NCBI RefSeq assembly: GCF_022458985.1
Contig: NC_061789.1
Location: forward strand, 7,358,357-7,422,356
Source: Mugil cephalus
Lineage: Eukaryota > Chordata > Actinopteri > Mugiliformes > Mugilidae
Length of the DNA stretch: 64,000 bases
Reading direction: 5' to 3'
The position numbers and the translations under genes are program-made. The stretch's first letter is position 1, and each line of letters begins with the position of its first letter. Below are positions 1-12,583 of the stretch, piece after piece. The notes beneath the pieces are model-generated. The model did no database searches, was not told the origin of the DNA, and worked only from the letters and a program-made list of their open reading frames with translations.

Positions 1-605
1 CTGGGCAGCTGCAGGGCGGCCGCGCCGAGCCCGTACGTGCCGTGCGGGAAGCCGTGCAGTCCGCTGGGCTCCAGGTGCTGCTCCTTGAGCGGGTCGAAGC
101 GAAAATGCTGCCGCTTGAAGCGCTTCCTCCGCCGCAGGAAGCTCCCGTTCTCAAACATGTCGGAAGAGTTGGGATCTAGCGTCCAGTAGTTGCCCTTCCC
201 CGGGTTTCCGGGCTCCCTGGGCATCTTTACAAAACAGTCATTAAGAGACAGATTGTGCCTGATGGAGTTCTGCCAGGCGGGGAACTTCTCCCTGTAGTAA
301 GCGAAGCGGTGGCTGATAAAGTCGCATATCTCGCTGAGGGTGAGGCGTTTCTTTGGACTCTGCAGTATGGCCATCGTTATCAGCGCGATGTAAGAGTACG
401 GAGGCTTCACAGATGCGGGACCTTTGGTTTTGGGAGTCGGGGGACACGCCGGCGCGGGGCTGTAGGCGTCCCGCTCTTTTCTCTGGCCGCCGTGAGTCTC
501 CGCGCCGCGGTCCAGCTCGCTGCGAGACACGTCCAAAGGTAGGAGCTGCTCCTCTCCACTGTCTCTGAGTCCTTCCCCCACCACGTCGATAACAATATCC
601 TCCAT
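1..605 (-). CDS. foxd5: FoxD-family forkhead transcription factor (foxd5/foxd4-like), N-terminal part
   Basis: A DNA-binding forkhead transcription factor that acts in the nucleus; FoxD5/FoxD4 proteins act in the early neural plate and tailbud. The frame opens at the ATG at 605-603 and stays open for 201 codons to the window edge. Residues 1-10 carry the acidic IDVVG motif usual at FoxD N-termini. The forkhead domain spans about residues 67-166: it starts [18 protein letters not shown], has recognition helix [17 protein letters not shown] at 111-127, and ends in the basic wing [29 protein letters not shown] and [11 protein letters not shown] differ from FoxD1 and FoxD3 as I recall them and point to the FoxD5/FoxD4 branch. 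The rest of the C-terminus lies left of the window. No intron is seen, as expected for FoxD genes. The family is very sure; the paralogue is only moderately sure. Confidence 0.93.
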   Translation of the reverse strand, partial: MEDIVIDVVGEGLRDSGEEQLLPLDVSRSELDRGAETHGGQRKERDAYSPAPACPPTPKTKGPASVKPPYSYIALITMAILQSPKKRLTLSEICDFISHRFAYYREKFPAWQNSIRHNLSLNDCFVKMPREPGNPGKGNYWTLDPNSSDMFENGSFLRRRKRFKRQHFRFDPLKEQHLEPSGLHGFPHGTYGLGAAALQLP

Positions 606-1068
606 GATTTCCAAACCTAATGTCATAGTAGAAGTCCGCGAGTAAAGCCAACACCACCTGGCAACAGGTGGGAGAGTGACAGCCCTTCTCTCAGACGTGA
701 TGAAAAGATATTTACGCGCGACCCATATCCATCCACAAAAGAGAGAAAGCGAGAGAGAGAGAGAGAAAAAAAATCCCAGCGCAGTCCAGCTCCAACTTCT
801 CTAAGATCAGAGTCTCCAAACCGCAAAGCATCCGCGCTGATATCCTTTATTTCGGTGTCTTTGAGCGCACGGAGCGGCGATTGTGCGTAAAAGTGCGTGC
901 GTCCTCGGAGATGTCCAGCATCATCTGTAATCTGTGTTGCTTCCCCGTGGGTCGGGTGGATGTGATGTCACGCAGAGGCACGAGGAAAAGGGATCCTGAC
1001 CAATGAAAACGGCGCAAACGGTGCCATACCAAGGAGGCCTATAGGCTCCCCGGCACCCGGCGCACCTT
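606..1068 (-). promoter_or_regulatory. 5' flank / putative promoter region of the foxd gene
   Basis: GC-rich sequence immediately upstream of the foxd ATG. Read on the minus strand, it has an ATTGG box (CCAAT on plus at 1000-1004), a CRE-like TGATGTCA at 963-970 on plus, and an AAATAAAGG TATA-like stretch near 844-852. A purine/pyrimidine tract (GAGA repeats, about 740-772) lies between these and the ATG. No transcription start can be read from sequence alone; the boxes are common words, so this is a proposal. Confidence 0.35.
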
Positions 1069-1108
1069 CATCATAATCATCATCAGCATCATCATCATCA
1101 TCATCATC
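1069..1108. repeat. (CAT)n / (ATC)n microsatellite
   Basis: About 13 near-perfect CAT triplets, slightly interrupted, just upstream of the foxd promoter region. Confidence 0.9.
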
Positions 1109-4100
1109 GGGGCATCAGCGCTGCCAAGCCGACGCGGACATTAGAGATCAATTCAGGAAGGGAATAAATAGGTTTGACGGGAAAGTTCATTTTGAGTTTG
1201 AAAGTCTGAATGAAGTAAAGTTAGTTAACGAGGTGACAGTTTCCAAACCATCCACAATTTTAGATTCATCTAGAGATTTATCTTATCACTGACATTTTTA
1301 TTTTAAAAGAAAAAGAAAATAATAAAAAGAAAATAGAAGCAATCCTTGAGAAATTGTTGGATGCATTCTTAAATAAAGTTTGTCGAAGTATTTTAGAAGC
1401 GCATCTATTTCTTCGTAGGACACGAGACACGAGCACTGCCGCCTCTTTAAACGCGCAGCTCCGGTGGAAAAAATTGCATTAAAAGAAAACAACAATCGAT
1501 TTTAATTTCAGAATATTCTGAGTGACGCGTTTGGGGACCAGCGGAATTTAACGAGTGAAGGGGGAAAATCCCCAAAACACTTCTCTGACGAGAGGCAGGG
1601 ATTTAAACCTTAATCCCCCTCGAAGGCTCCCGAAGGCGCACTCCACGCACACACTTGCCTCCGGACAATTACACGTTTACAGAGAGGATACAGAGGATAA
1701 ACGTGGAATGACTGATTTTGCGACGCTGAGAAAATAATAATTTGTCGCCTGCATGATGAGGGCCTCGCCGAACAAACTGATAAGATTTTTTTTTTCTTTT
1801 TAAGTATAAATGTCACCGCGTGGGAAATAGATAAAGAAGTATTATTGTTTCTGAGGCTTGTGAGCAGAAACTCTACACTCTCTGTTCTCCGTCTGATCAC
1901 AAACCCGTCGGACTCCGTCAGATTATCTCCTTTAATAACGGGCAGCTGAGAGCAGACGGGCGATATCGGGATGAAAGTAATAGATTTTCACTTGCTCAGA
2001 CATAAAAGAGACGCGAGGAGCGGAGGGCGCTTTTGGTATTGTTGGGAGGCCCCTGGTTGTTTGTGTTTAATGATGGAGCCCTTTGTTGGGGATTCCCACA
2101 TTTCCTGCCTCTAATCGTATTGATACCCCGGGGCAGAGAGAGGGGACCGAGTCCGGGCTGGGTGGGCTATATGGTACCGGCAAAGCTGCAGATGATTTCC
2201 CCAAATTCATCACGCATGTCCTCAGATTGGAAACAGGCCCCCGTGTGTGCGCGCGCGCGCGCTCAGCGATTTCAATAAGGCGAGAGCAGGAGCGTCAAAG
2301 CGCTGCTAAAGGTTGAAGAAGGCACCGGTACCAAGGATGGACAAGCTATTTTCAAACTTTCCCGCAATGCGCAAAATGGGGGGTTTGAGTCATTCCTGAT
2401 GTTGAATCTGAAAACACGAGCTGGAAATTGTTGTAATCTTGCGAGAAGCGTGAAATCATAAAAGTTATACAACATTACATATTTTGGGTTTTATGGCTCT
2501 TTTCTTTATATGAAACTGGCAAAACATGGGAATCAAACGGGCCTGTTTTATCCATTACGTACACGTTTTTACCAATAACAGACCTGCTATCGAACACAAA
2601 CGTCCATTGTGGGGATCTTATTTGTTCTGTATCGCAGATGCGTAAAGAGGGAAGAGCGAGCAGCCACCAAGGACTCGCTGTAATAACATCATTTGGCAGG
2701 AACTCAGCCGACCTGGGGGATCTCGCTGGATCAATCCGGATAAATGAGCGCTACGTAAGTGCAGGTCGGAACCGGGGTTACGGGCGAAGCTCTTACGGGG
2801 CTACTTCAGTTAAAATGTTATCGCATCGCAGTGAAAACTTTTTTTTTTTTTTTTTTTTTTTTTTACGCACGATTCAGTTGTTTTAAAAAGAGAAAAGAGT
2901 TTCTCACTGTGAGAAGCTCCAACTGCTTCAAAGAGCCGGTGTTGCCCCCCCCTCTCTCCCTGCCTCTGCTCTATCATCTTGATTCCCTTAAAATCTTGGC
3001 AGCGCGCTGGACACTAATATAACGTGTAATTTAAGGTATCGCGAATCATGCGAGACAGAAGTCACAGGACGCGGAGGTGCCGAGCCAAACATCTGAAACA
3101 CACACACACACGCGTCATTTAAGGGAGGATACACGTGTAAATTTCACGAGCTGAGTCGGTCATTAACACAATATTCATGGGCTGACAAATAATAATAATG
3201 ATGATAATAATAAAAAACGCAAAGTGATGCAGCCTGTTCTGCACGGACTCGTGTCACCGCGCTCTTGAACGCCACTTGGTCGGTGTTATTGTTGTGTGTT
3301 GGATCCGTTTGCGAGGAACGGCGCATCTGTATCAGAGGCTCCTATCAGTCAGGGGGACAGTGGCCCTCTGACTATGTGGCGACACCTGGCGGCGTAAAGG
3401 AGAAACGCGTCAGCAGCTCACGAGAAGCGAGAGTTGATTTGTTGCATTCAAATTACAGCAGCTGCACATTTCTAACTTCCACGACTTACATCATTTGGTT
3501 TGGAATTTACTTGCTTAACACTATTTTGTGAGTCAGTTTTCAAATCCTTGCTAAACTGTGTGGTTCCCTCCCTCATTGACTGTGTCTTACATTTTTCCTC
3601 CTGTGACAGTAATGCTCTGCTGATACGGTTCATTTTTTTGTTTGCATGACTTCCTTTATTACACCTTATAACCTTGCCGCTTAAAAACTCTGCATCCCCT
3701 TTATTGTTGCATAAACATGACCCCAGATTTTTGTGGATTTTCCCAGAAGCCCTGATAGTAGATAAAGAACCAAATCAGACAAATGAAACATGGATTTTTG
3801 AGCCAATATTACATATCCGTGACACGCCAAAAGTAAGTGAACCCATAAATATATATTTCCATATATAGCCTATATGAAAAGGTTAATTCAGTCCTTACCT
3901 GTGTCTACATTTTGGTGGATATTTACGGTTGAAGTGAACAAATCAGAAGACTCTGCTCCTTCTGTGTGTTTAATGCTGAACACACAGCGTAGATCTGATC
4001 CATGCCTCTTATCTGCTGGAGGTCACAACTTCTCTCTGGCTCCCAGGACCTGAAAGAACACAAAAAATATGACATACACCTGAACAGACTTATAGTTTAA

Positions 4101-6110
4101 AGCAGCATCTAAACCATGTGAGAAACTTCCATTACAACCCATTTAATTTTTATTTTAAAAAAAGAAGCCTGAGCAGCGCTGAGGCTCCAGATTGGTTCTG
4201 CAGTCGCTGCGTTTTGCTGCCACATGGTGGCCGAGTCAAAGACATGTGCAACAATCATGAAGGCCACCCTTGCCTGTGTTAGTGATTTAGCTTTTCCTCC
4301 CACATAAAAAGGAAAAATGGAAAGCATTTGTTTTTGTGCTGGTGTGAAATTACGTTTTTGCAGATGGCCTGTGTTTTCTGTGTGCCAAGCCATCGTTAAT
4401 GCTTTTAAATAAACCTTTCCTTCTACAACAGCTATACATTCACTAAACTAATGTATTTAACTGGGTATCTTACCACCTCGGTTACACAATTTAAACAATG
4501 TCAGGAAAACATAGGTCGTATTCATGTTTAAATATAACTCAAACCATGAATAATAATCTGATAAATTATTTAGAGATCTGATGAAGAGCCATCCAAAGAT
4601 GCGTTTAGAGATTCCGTGAGTTCACCAATAGAGGGAGCTCTTACACCAATAATCAACTTCTAGTCGCTTTCGTTTCAAATCTTTTGAAACCGAGCCGACA
4701 CAACACGTTCACGTTCATGCTTACTTGCATATTTATCTTCAGAGACGTGTTTAGGGGTCAGATAAAAATCTGCTGTAATTCTCTCAGGCACCGTGATTTT
4801 GTCTCATAAAAGGCGCTGCACACTAGTGCCCTACTGACCCGAAGATAAGGCTCCTCTGCGTGCTTTAACTTGGAAAAAATCCTGCACCGAACCCAAAATG
4901 CCTGAGGAGCACGGGGGCTGAACTGTTCAACTGTATTTTCTATTGGAACTGACAGCGGCGGTTTGTCTGAAGGGTTGAGAGCCGCTGTGAGAAGAGGCCT
5001 GAGGATGGAAGGAATGTGTGTTTTGAAGCTCAGCATGTACTGCGGTGACTGATCGTCAGAGGTCAAGGTTCCTGGCTGGAGCAACGAGCAAGCTATTAGG
5101 GTGTAATGAGGAGTCACTGTGGGGTGTCTGCTGGGTTTGCTCGGTCTTGAGGTTTTTTTTTTACAGTCTGCCATGGTAGATGTAGAGGGATAACAGTTGG
5201 CACAATTTTCTACTTAACCTTATTTCACTTCCTGCTAACCCCCCCCCTTGCAACCTCAGATGAGATGCATATCTGTCGTTGTCGTCTTCTTGCCTGGCAT
5301 ATATTTGATGGCATGTTGCAGCTCGTCTGAGATGGACACAGAATAAGTCGTATGGGGTTGGTTTAGATTAAAATCTACTGAGAAACTGAACCAAAAGACA
5401 AGATCTGGGCAGCTGGGTGCTGTGGGTGGGTGGCAGCGAGTCTTACACTGCAATGATACTCCTGAACCCCGGTGTATAAACACGTCCAGGAGAGCTGCAA
5501 CCACACACTTTCTTTCATGAGGCTTTCCAAAGTTTGGATGTGAGAAATCTCCAGAGGACGGCGGGGATGGGCCACCTGGATTTGGTAATCCTAAACAAAC
5601 ACAACGATGAAATGGTTTAGACTCAAACTTGGGGGGGCAGCCAAACGTTTCCATTTACTCACTCTGCACGATTTTCCGAACCGCAGTGAGAAAAGAGGGG
5701 AAAAAGAAAGCAAGAAATGTTTTCAAATCAAGGAGCATGTGCTCGCAAAGGCCGTTTCTGTTAATAAATTACAACATTTGTCGGAGCTGTTTGTTGGGAC
5801 ATGAGAGGACCGCAGTAAATAATTTTCTGACATCTGAAGCAAGTGTTTCTGCCACATGCACTGACCCCGCTGATCTCTCGTGAGCGGAGAGGTCCCGAAC
5901 AACAACTGGTCCCCGGACACCCGGGGGGTCACGACCCCTGGGCGATCAGGTGTGCATTTACATTGACGCCCTGGTGCCCACCCCCCAACACTGGCCCCTT
6001 CATAATCCATCTACAGCCCTCTGACAGCGTGGCACATGTGCACACTTCCGCATGCAGAGATTTGAGTTTATTTTGTTACATCTTGCATTACTTTAAGAGT
6101 CCAATTGGCA
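1109..6110. other. Intergenic, no gene seen
   Basis: AT-rich sequence with no coding frame that looks real; the short open frames have no recognisable domain and no coding-like composition. It holds a GTGTGCGCGCGC alternating tract near 2,245-2,265, a 26-T run at 2,839-2,864 and a short CA run near 3,100. The first 2.5 kb is relatively rich in CpG and may hold foxd regulatory sequence, which cannot be shown here. Confidence 0.6.
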
Positions 6111-6993
6111 CAAAATAACTAAATGAAACTAGAAATGTTCATTTTGAAGGTAACTATAAACAGAGTGACATGTGTGGTGCAGGTTTATAGTGATGGTTGT
6201 TATAGTTTTAGTTTTGTTAGCTGAAATTACAAAGCTGCTAACATAAAGCTAGCTGACGTCAACTGAACTAGCTCGTGTCAGCTAACTGTTAATAGTAACT
6301 TGGTAGTAGTGTAGTGCTACAACTGTCACTTAGCAGCTTAGCTAACACATTTGGACGTGCACTAGCTAGCTGTGAAACTGTAGTATAGTATCATAATACA
6401 TCCACGTTGACGCTAACAGCTAACATCACTGTTTTTGGATGTAATGCTGTGCTATAGTACCTCAATGCACTCATGTATATATGAACGTATAAAAGTGGAT
6501 ATTAAGTAATTTATAGGTAGGAGAGTAGATAGCTAAGCTGGCGATGGTTGTTGTTTTAGTTTTTGTCAGCTGAAATTGTAAAGTTGCTAACATAAAGCAA
6601 GTTGACGTCAACTGAACTAGCTCATGTCAGCTAACCATTACTAGTATCTTAGAAGTGCTAAGTTACTAAGTTACAAGTTGTAAGTGCTATGACTGTCACT
6701 TAGCAGCTCAGCTAACATATCTGGACGTGCACTAGCTAGCTGTAAAACTGCAGTATAGTATAATAATTCATCCATGTTGATGCTAACAGCTTAGCTAACA
6801 TATCTAACATATCTACAGTATGTTAATGCATCCATATATAGGAACATATAAAGGTGTCAATAACCTGTAAATTAAGTTATTCATAGGTAGGAGACTAGAT
6901 AACCACAAAATAACTTAATGAAACTTGAAAGAAAATTAGGTTTTGGAGTCTGAGTCTACTCAGAGTGACATGTGTGGGTGCAAGTTTATGGCC
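6111..6993. repeat. Nested tandem duplication rich in CTAGCTAGCT / GCTAAC words
   Basis: Two diverged copies of a 351-bp unit start at GATGGTTGT (6,192 and 6,543). Both carry CTAACATAAAGC, TGACGTCAACTGAACTAGCTC, CTGTCACTTAGCAGCT and GGACGTGCACTAGCTAGCTGT. They lie inside a larger repeat whose outer ends (CAAAATAACT then CAGAGTGACATGTGTG) recur 795 bp apart, at 6,111 and 6,906. No coding capacity. Confidence 0.85.
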
Positions 6994-7784
6994 CTGTCAC
7001 CAATTTAGCCAACTAATCCCGACACCTTCAGCTGTGACAGGAACACATTCCATAGCGGACAAGTTCAACGCTGACGGACGCATTCCTCCACCCACATCCC
7101 ATCAGCACCTGGCCTCTCTTTCAGCCTCCACATGTTTGACAGGCCTGTGACCTTTCCCGACATCCTTGGGCAGCAGCAGAACAGCCACTAAAGCACAGGT
7201 GCCGAGTGCACGGATTGAGATCTGGGATGTGTTGCATTTGTTTCAATTTGTGGTTCAAGTTTGCGTGCACGCTGCTGCTTCTTCGCGGCTGGTGCCTTGT
7301 CGGTGTGTTTTTGTTGGAGTCTGCTTCCTCTGTAAATGTGAGGGATTGGAGTTGGTTCTAAATTTATAGTAGTGCACCTAAGTGCCTTCCATGCCAGGAT
7401 GTGCACACCACATGGACGATGTAAGACGTAATTAATGCAGACTGACCCACATTGCTCAGGATCTGTTGTTGAGTCTAATGGCATCTTGCTGAAAGGCTAT
7501 TACAAATAAATACACAGTGTTCTCACCGAGGGGAAACGACTTCTTTGGAAGATTTTCTTGCTCTGACTCAGCTTTGTTTAAACAAACATTACCTCCACCA
7601 CCAAGTTGAGCTTTTGATATCCCTTATATAAAAAAGTCGCATTGTTGCTCATGTACTTTGAATTAGCGCATGGATTAACTATAAAAATTCACAGAATCTT
7701 CTAAACAATGGGGCCTTGATTTCAGACAGAGGCAGATAAAAACCGGCTCCTTGATTTGTTGGTGTCATTGTCAGTTGTTGCTTC

Positions 7785-8330
7785 TGACACAAAGCATAAA
7801 GCTAGCTGACGTCAGCTGATGTAGCTCATCATCATCATCATTAGCTAACCGTTATGGGTAATGGTCACCGTAACCCAGATATTTGGACACGCATAGGCTA
7901 TTTTCAGAAGTAAAACTGGTTAACGCAGCATTACAAAACATCCATGGTGACATTATTACGTACAACTACCAAAACACAAATATTAAGGTATTTTAGCCGG
8001 ACATGCTAACATTTAGATACATTCAGTTTTGTTAGCTGAAACTTCAACTAGGCTAGCTTAAAACTAGCTGACATCAGCTATCAATAGCGAATAAGTTACT
8101 GAACCTTACCAGTAGCATAATACATCAGAATATGAATCAGAATACTTTATTAATCGTTGTTACTGTCTCTTTGTGGGAGCAACAGCAACCAAACAACTTC
8201 CTTGAAGACCTAATAAAGTTTTCTGATTCATACATGTATATATTTCTACGTATAAGAGTTAAAAGTATCTAGGTAGCAGGCTAGTTAGCCAGACATGCTA
8301 ACATTTTGCATTATAAAGCAGGTAAATTTA
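7785..8330. repeat. Further diverged copies of the 6.1-7.0 kb repeat
   Basis: CATAAAGCTAGCTGACGTCAGCTGA at 7,793 and later AGCTGAAACT...AAAACTAGCTGACATCAGCTA near 8,035-8,085 match the words of the 351-bp unit upstream, as does the phrase CCGGACATGCTAACATTTAG. A fold-back element interrupts the stretch. The copies are too decayed to give exact borders. Confidence 0.55.
8131..8232. mobile_element. Small fold-back element (MITE-like) with ACTTTATTA termini
   Basis: TATGAATCAGAATACTTTAT at 8,131 pairs with the inverted ATAAAGTTTTCTGATTCATA ending at 8,232; the arms are about 23 bp with one mismatch, around a spacer of about 55 bp. Words of the type GAATCAGAATACTTTATT are widespread in fish genomes as dispersed repeat ends. 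No coding sequence. Confidence 0.6.
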
Positions 8331-8969
8331 CAGTATATGCCAATATTTATTGACCCATTAATGGACAAAAATAGACACGCTGTCAGAAGCATTGAATTCC
8401 GACCTTCAACCGAGGATCTCACAACCTTAAAGAAAAGTTATAAAAACATAGTTGCTTATTACGATGCTCCTTGCACATAGTAGAAATCCAAAAATCCACC
8501 TAAAGTGTCCCTGTGGTTTAGTGATTTGACACAATTCATACAGTTAGAGAAAATAAATATATACCCTCAGAGGGTCTAGGGACAAATTATTTCCTGTCCT
8601 ATTTCCTTTAAGCTCAATAACAAGAGCAACAAAAATAGACTCACTAATGTTTATAGGTGATTTTAAAGCTTTAAAACAAATATACAGCTACGTCTCTTGT
8701 ATATTTTTGGTTTGGAATTTTCTAAAAATGAGCTAACATCAGATAACTGTTAAATCAATCTAATGTTAAGAGTACGATGAGTAAAGAAGCTACTTAGCTT
8801 AGCTAAACTATGGGACCCAGGCTTCAGAATGTTTCAGGCTGTCTTGTTGGTCGAAATGTTAGCATTGCTAGCTGTTGTCAACCTAATTACTTTATATAAG
8901 TAAAATAGTGCCAGTATTAAAGCATTTAAGTAGCTTCTTAGCTCAGATGTTTAAATTCGTGCACCAGCT

Positions 8970-9900
8970 ACACAATAAAATCAGCATACCCAAATTGACA
9001 CCGTAAGAGTTGATCTTAACACTTTTAAAGTGTCTACATGGGTCCACACCTCAGAGTGTTAATTTGACACACGAGTGTTGGTACCTTTACACTAAGTTAG
9101 TGTAAATTTTACTCTTCTTGTAGTTAAATTTAACACTGCCTAACACCAAACTGTGTTTTTAACACTTTTTTGTAGTGTTAGCAACTGTTTCTTAACTACA
9201 CAAGTGTTACCCCCATAACACTTAAAATGTGTCAATATAATTCTTATATAATCCTACAAAAAATACTTGGAAAATAAACTTTACTAAAATAAAAAGGTAG
9301 TCATGTTTAGCAGTTCAAAAACATTTATTTTCATACTTGCACCACAAATATTAGAACATGCAACAGTATGTATGTAGTGTTAGCACCACATTAGCACGCT
9401 AGCTAGCAACTTGGAACCATTAGCATCATCTTATCATGTTTTATATCTATGGTTACAAAGTGCATGACTCGTCTCACTCAGACAAAATGTCAAGCCTGAC
9501 GTACTGTTTACTGCCATTACTCTCTTTCTATGGTAAAGTGAGGCCAGGCACACATGCTAACCATGCTAACCTCTAGCTCATTACGCAGGTGTTCGGGTGG
9601 TTAGTAAGAGCACAACGAGTAAAGTTTCCGTGGCTCACCGCTGCAAAATGCCTTCGTGTGCCCGAAGAGTAATGGGCTCTAACTCAGAGTTTAGAGTAAG
9701 AAGTTCAGAGTTAATATTTAAACATTTCAACCTAGAGGTTTGATTTAGGGACACTTCCTTTTTACACTCGGTTTTGACAACAACTATTTATTGATTGAGA
9801 GTTAATTATGATGGATTAACTCTATCCAGAGTATAATTAACTTTACTAGTGTTAGTCTAGTTTAACACCAAGAATTCAACTCTTCTCAATTTGCTGTGTA
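8970..9900. mobile_element. Non-autonomous DNA element with internally repetitive inverted ends
   Basis: The left end (ACACAATAAAATCAGCAT...AGAGTTGATCTTAACACTT) and the reverse complement of the right end (ACACAGCAAATTGAGAAGAGTTGA...GTGTTA) correspond. Both flanks are crowded with TTAACACT and GAGTTAA words in both orientations (9,010-9,240 and 9,680-9,890), while the middle is ordinary AT-rich sequence. No transposase remnant is visible. The superfamily cannot be named from sequence alone. Confidence 0.5.
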
Positions 9901-10551
9901 TTTGTGGAGGTAATGCCAGTATAACCTGGGTAATGTTGTACCAGAGTCGCTCAGTCACTGAATCCACAACCAAGTAAAGCCAATGGCGATAAAGCTTTTA
10001 TCCTTAAAAAAATAAGATTGTGTTTGACCATTTCATAGCTTGGACGGAAAGGACACAAAAGACAAACATTCTTCTGTTTCATTCCTGTTGTCCTTGGCTC
10101 ATCTGTGTGTTGGACAGGCAACAATAAACTTGGACAGTGGAGCCTTTTTGGAACTGCACTCTTCATAATTGGCACATATTTGGTCCTTTATACAGCCAAG
10201 TCCCCCCATTTTCCCACAAACACACAAAACAAAATGCATTCCTTTTCTAAAGCCTACAGTCAATACTCTGTCATGGCATGTCATAAATTGTTTTCTCTCC
10301 GTTTGAAGACAGTTGGAAATGTTACTGAGGTATCACGTAAACAATGCCGTGTCACCGTGCCAACCTGCAGGACCTGTCAGGACCTGAATGCCCTGTCACT
10401 TTCTGAGCCAACAAGGGGAAGAATGATGGAGGGATACGCCCACTGGATTCAGTAGAATTTGCTGATTAAACATAGAGGAAAGGATTGTTTTTGAGCATTT
10501 ATGGCCAAGTTCTAGATCCTATCGTTCTCATGACACCTGTTTGTACAAATG

Positions 10552-10585
<34 letters not shown>

Positions 10586-11699
10586 CATGCGTGCCTACGT
10601 GGGCGGACACATGCTTACATTCGGTTTTAGGGCAGGGGGGGGGGGGCTAAGTGCAGGCAGGGCAGGCAACCTGGATATCCCATCGCTGGACACTCATCCC
10701 CAGGAAGGAGAAAGGGAAGCTGCTGTGGGTCCGTCAGCACAGATTCCCATCGTGACAGATCATCGGTGCTGTGACACACTGCTGTCGCACACATCAAGAG
10801 ATTTCGTGGAAAAACACTGGTGCAGACACGACACCGGTGGATAACGTTCACGGGCTATTTAAAGAGCACAAGTGTAGTATTGTCAGAGGTAATCCCCGCA
10901 GCTTTGGATTAACATTTAATTGACTTTGCTACTATGAGCATAATTACACAAAAAGTATTAGTTTGGGCGGTGGTTTTCTTTTTTTTTTTTCAATCTCTTT
11001 GAATCCAAAACATAAAAGGGCAAACATTAGCATGTCTGGCTAATGAGCCTACTAAAAAAAAAAGGAGCACCTTACTGTTCATTTTAGTGGTACTTTTATA
11101 CGTTCTGTGGACGTAATGATTGGTATAACTGTTTAAAAAAGGGTCGTATCGGAACGGTCTGCAGCCAAGCTCGATCTTTTGCATTTATTTGTTTCAGGAC
11201 CCGCTATAAACCAAAACCGCAAAACCCTATAGCATCAAAACCCCCCTCTCTCTTAAGAAGAAGCAGCAAAACCACATGACTAAACATGTCTGCTCTGTGG
11301 AAAATCAAATCAGACAGCAAGCTGTAAATGGTGCGATGTGGTAGTAAGAGACCGGCATCAATAACAGTAATAACAAGGTTGGGCGGCAGGACCAAATATG
11401 TATATCATGTTTTTTTTCTAAATTCTGACGGTGTTATGGTATATCACGGTATTTTTATTTTTATTTTTTTTACCCCATGCATATATGCATAATATTTCAT
11501 GCCGTGTTACCACTAACTGCTGATGATGCGGAAATCAGGGGACACTGACAGCTCGGGGTTTAAAAAAAAAAAAAGGAAAAGAAAAGAAAAACAAATTAAA
11601 TGTTATCGAGATGAAACGAGGAAACAGGGACAATTATGGTTTCACTTATTTTGACATATTTATTCATATTTAAACTGCTGCTATTATGTCCATCTATTA
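9901..11699. other. Intergenic, no gene seen
   Basis: No recognisable coding sequence. It contains a (TG)n tract at 10,554-10,584, a G8-10 run at 10,637-10,646 and A-rich runs near 11,560-11,590. Confidence 0.6.
10554..10584. repeat. (TG)n microsatellite
   Basis: About 15 uninterrupted TG dinucleotides. Confidence 0.95.
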
Positions 11700-11704
11700 T
11701 AAAA

Positions 11705-11957
11705 ACCATGTGCAACACATGTTTACACATTTACACTTTTTCCACTGCTGCAATAAAACAATATGTATTTTATTTTATAATTTTGTATATTCTCAATATT
11801 TTTTAGTATTTTAACTTCAGCTGTATATCTTGTGAATAGCACCTTCTTTGCACTATTTCATATGGTTTTTTTTGCACTGAAAAGGAGAAGCTATATATAT
11901 ATGATATATAATATAATGGCAATAAATGTCATTCTGTTCTTCTCTCTATTCTATGTC
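11705..11957 (+). mobile_element. Non-LTR retrotransposon 3' end (truncated)
   Basis: Matches, in inverted orientation, the element at 17,571-17,830 along nearly its whole length: GTTTACACATTTACAC, CCACTGCTGCAATAAAAC, GCTGTATATCTTGT, CACCTTCTTTGCACT, TTTGCACTGAAAAGGAGAAGC, then GGCAATAAATGTCATTCTGTTC and CTATTCTAT at the 3' side. An AATAAA-containing end followed by a short TTCTA tandem tail is typical of fish LINE 3' UTRs. No reverse transcriptase is left. Confidence 0.65.
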
Positions 11958-12169
11958 TGTGATGTCAATAGCAGCGCGACCAGCTACCGTAATAACTGTA
12001 GTCTGCTTTTTTTCCTCTCTAAAATTGGGGACAGTTTCAGAGACAACTATAGCCAGGGGACAGGTCATCCTGAACGGGGACTGTCCCCTCGTTCTGCCAC
12101 TTAATTTTTCGGACCTTTCCATCTTCACCAAACCTTGTGTGTTTAGAAGCGCTACATCGAAAATGGTCC

Positions 12170-12325
12170 TGTCCGACCACCATCAAACATCACCCACTTG
12201 CAGTTATACACCAGTGGAGTTCACACTGGGATCAAGTGTCTTTCCCAAGGACACAATGGACAGGCTAGAAATAGGGCGGGATCGAACCGCCAACCTTTTG
12301 GTTATTGGGCAACCGCTCTACACTC
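12170..12325 (-). mobile_element. tRNA-derived SINE
   Basis: On the minus strand the sequence reads TAGAGCGGTTGCCCAATAAC, then a near-perfect pol III B box (GGCGGTTCGATCCC), then TGTCCATTGTGTCCTTGGGA and AAGACACTTGATCCCAGTG. This is the usual head of a common fish tRNA-derived SINE. It lies just downstream of the LINE 3' end at 11,705-11,957, and a chance open frame runs through both. Confidence 0.8.
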
Positions 12326-12583
12326 TAAATATGATCAACTTGCTTTACTGCCTCCGCCTCCATATATGACTTAAATAAAAAATCCTACATGTAGTACAAA
12401 GGTACAAATATCACAGTTTTTTATTTATGACCAGACAAAATCTTGTAGTAGAAAACACAGGTTTTCACTATCTGTTAAAAGTCTATACATGTCAGCCGCA
12501 GTTCCACCTGAAACATGAGTTTGGGTTTAGGTGTTACTATCACATTGACTTCAGCGGCCCTGTTTATTATGGTTCCGCGGGGG

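Noticed and set aside
241..657. A 138-codon minus-strand frame and plus-strand frames at 255-568
   Set aside because: Out-of-frame shadows of the foxd gene; the forkhead domain lies in another minus-strand frame.
4758..5654. Two frames of over 130 codons on the minus strand
   Set aside because: No recognisable domain, no splice-bounded structure and no coding-like pattern; probably chance.
11926..12369. A 147-codon plus-strand frame
   Set aside because: It runs from a LINE 3' end through an antisense tRNA-derived SINE; chance frame.
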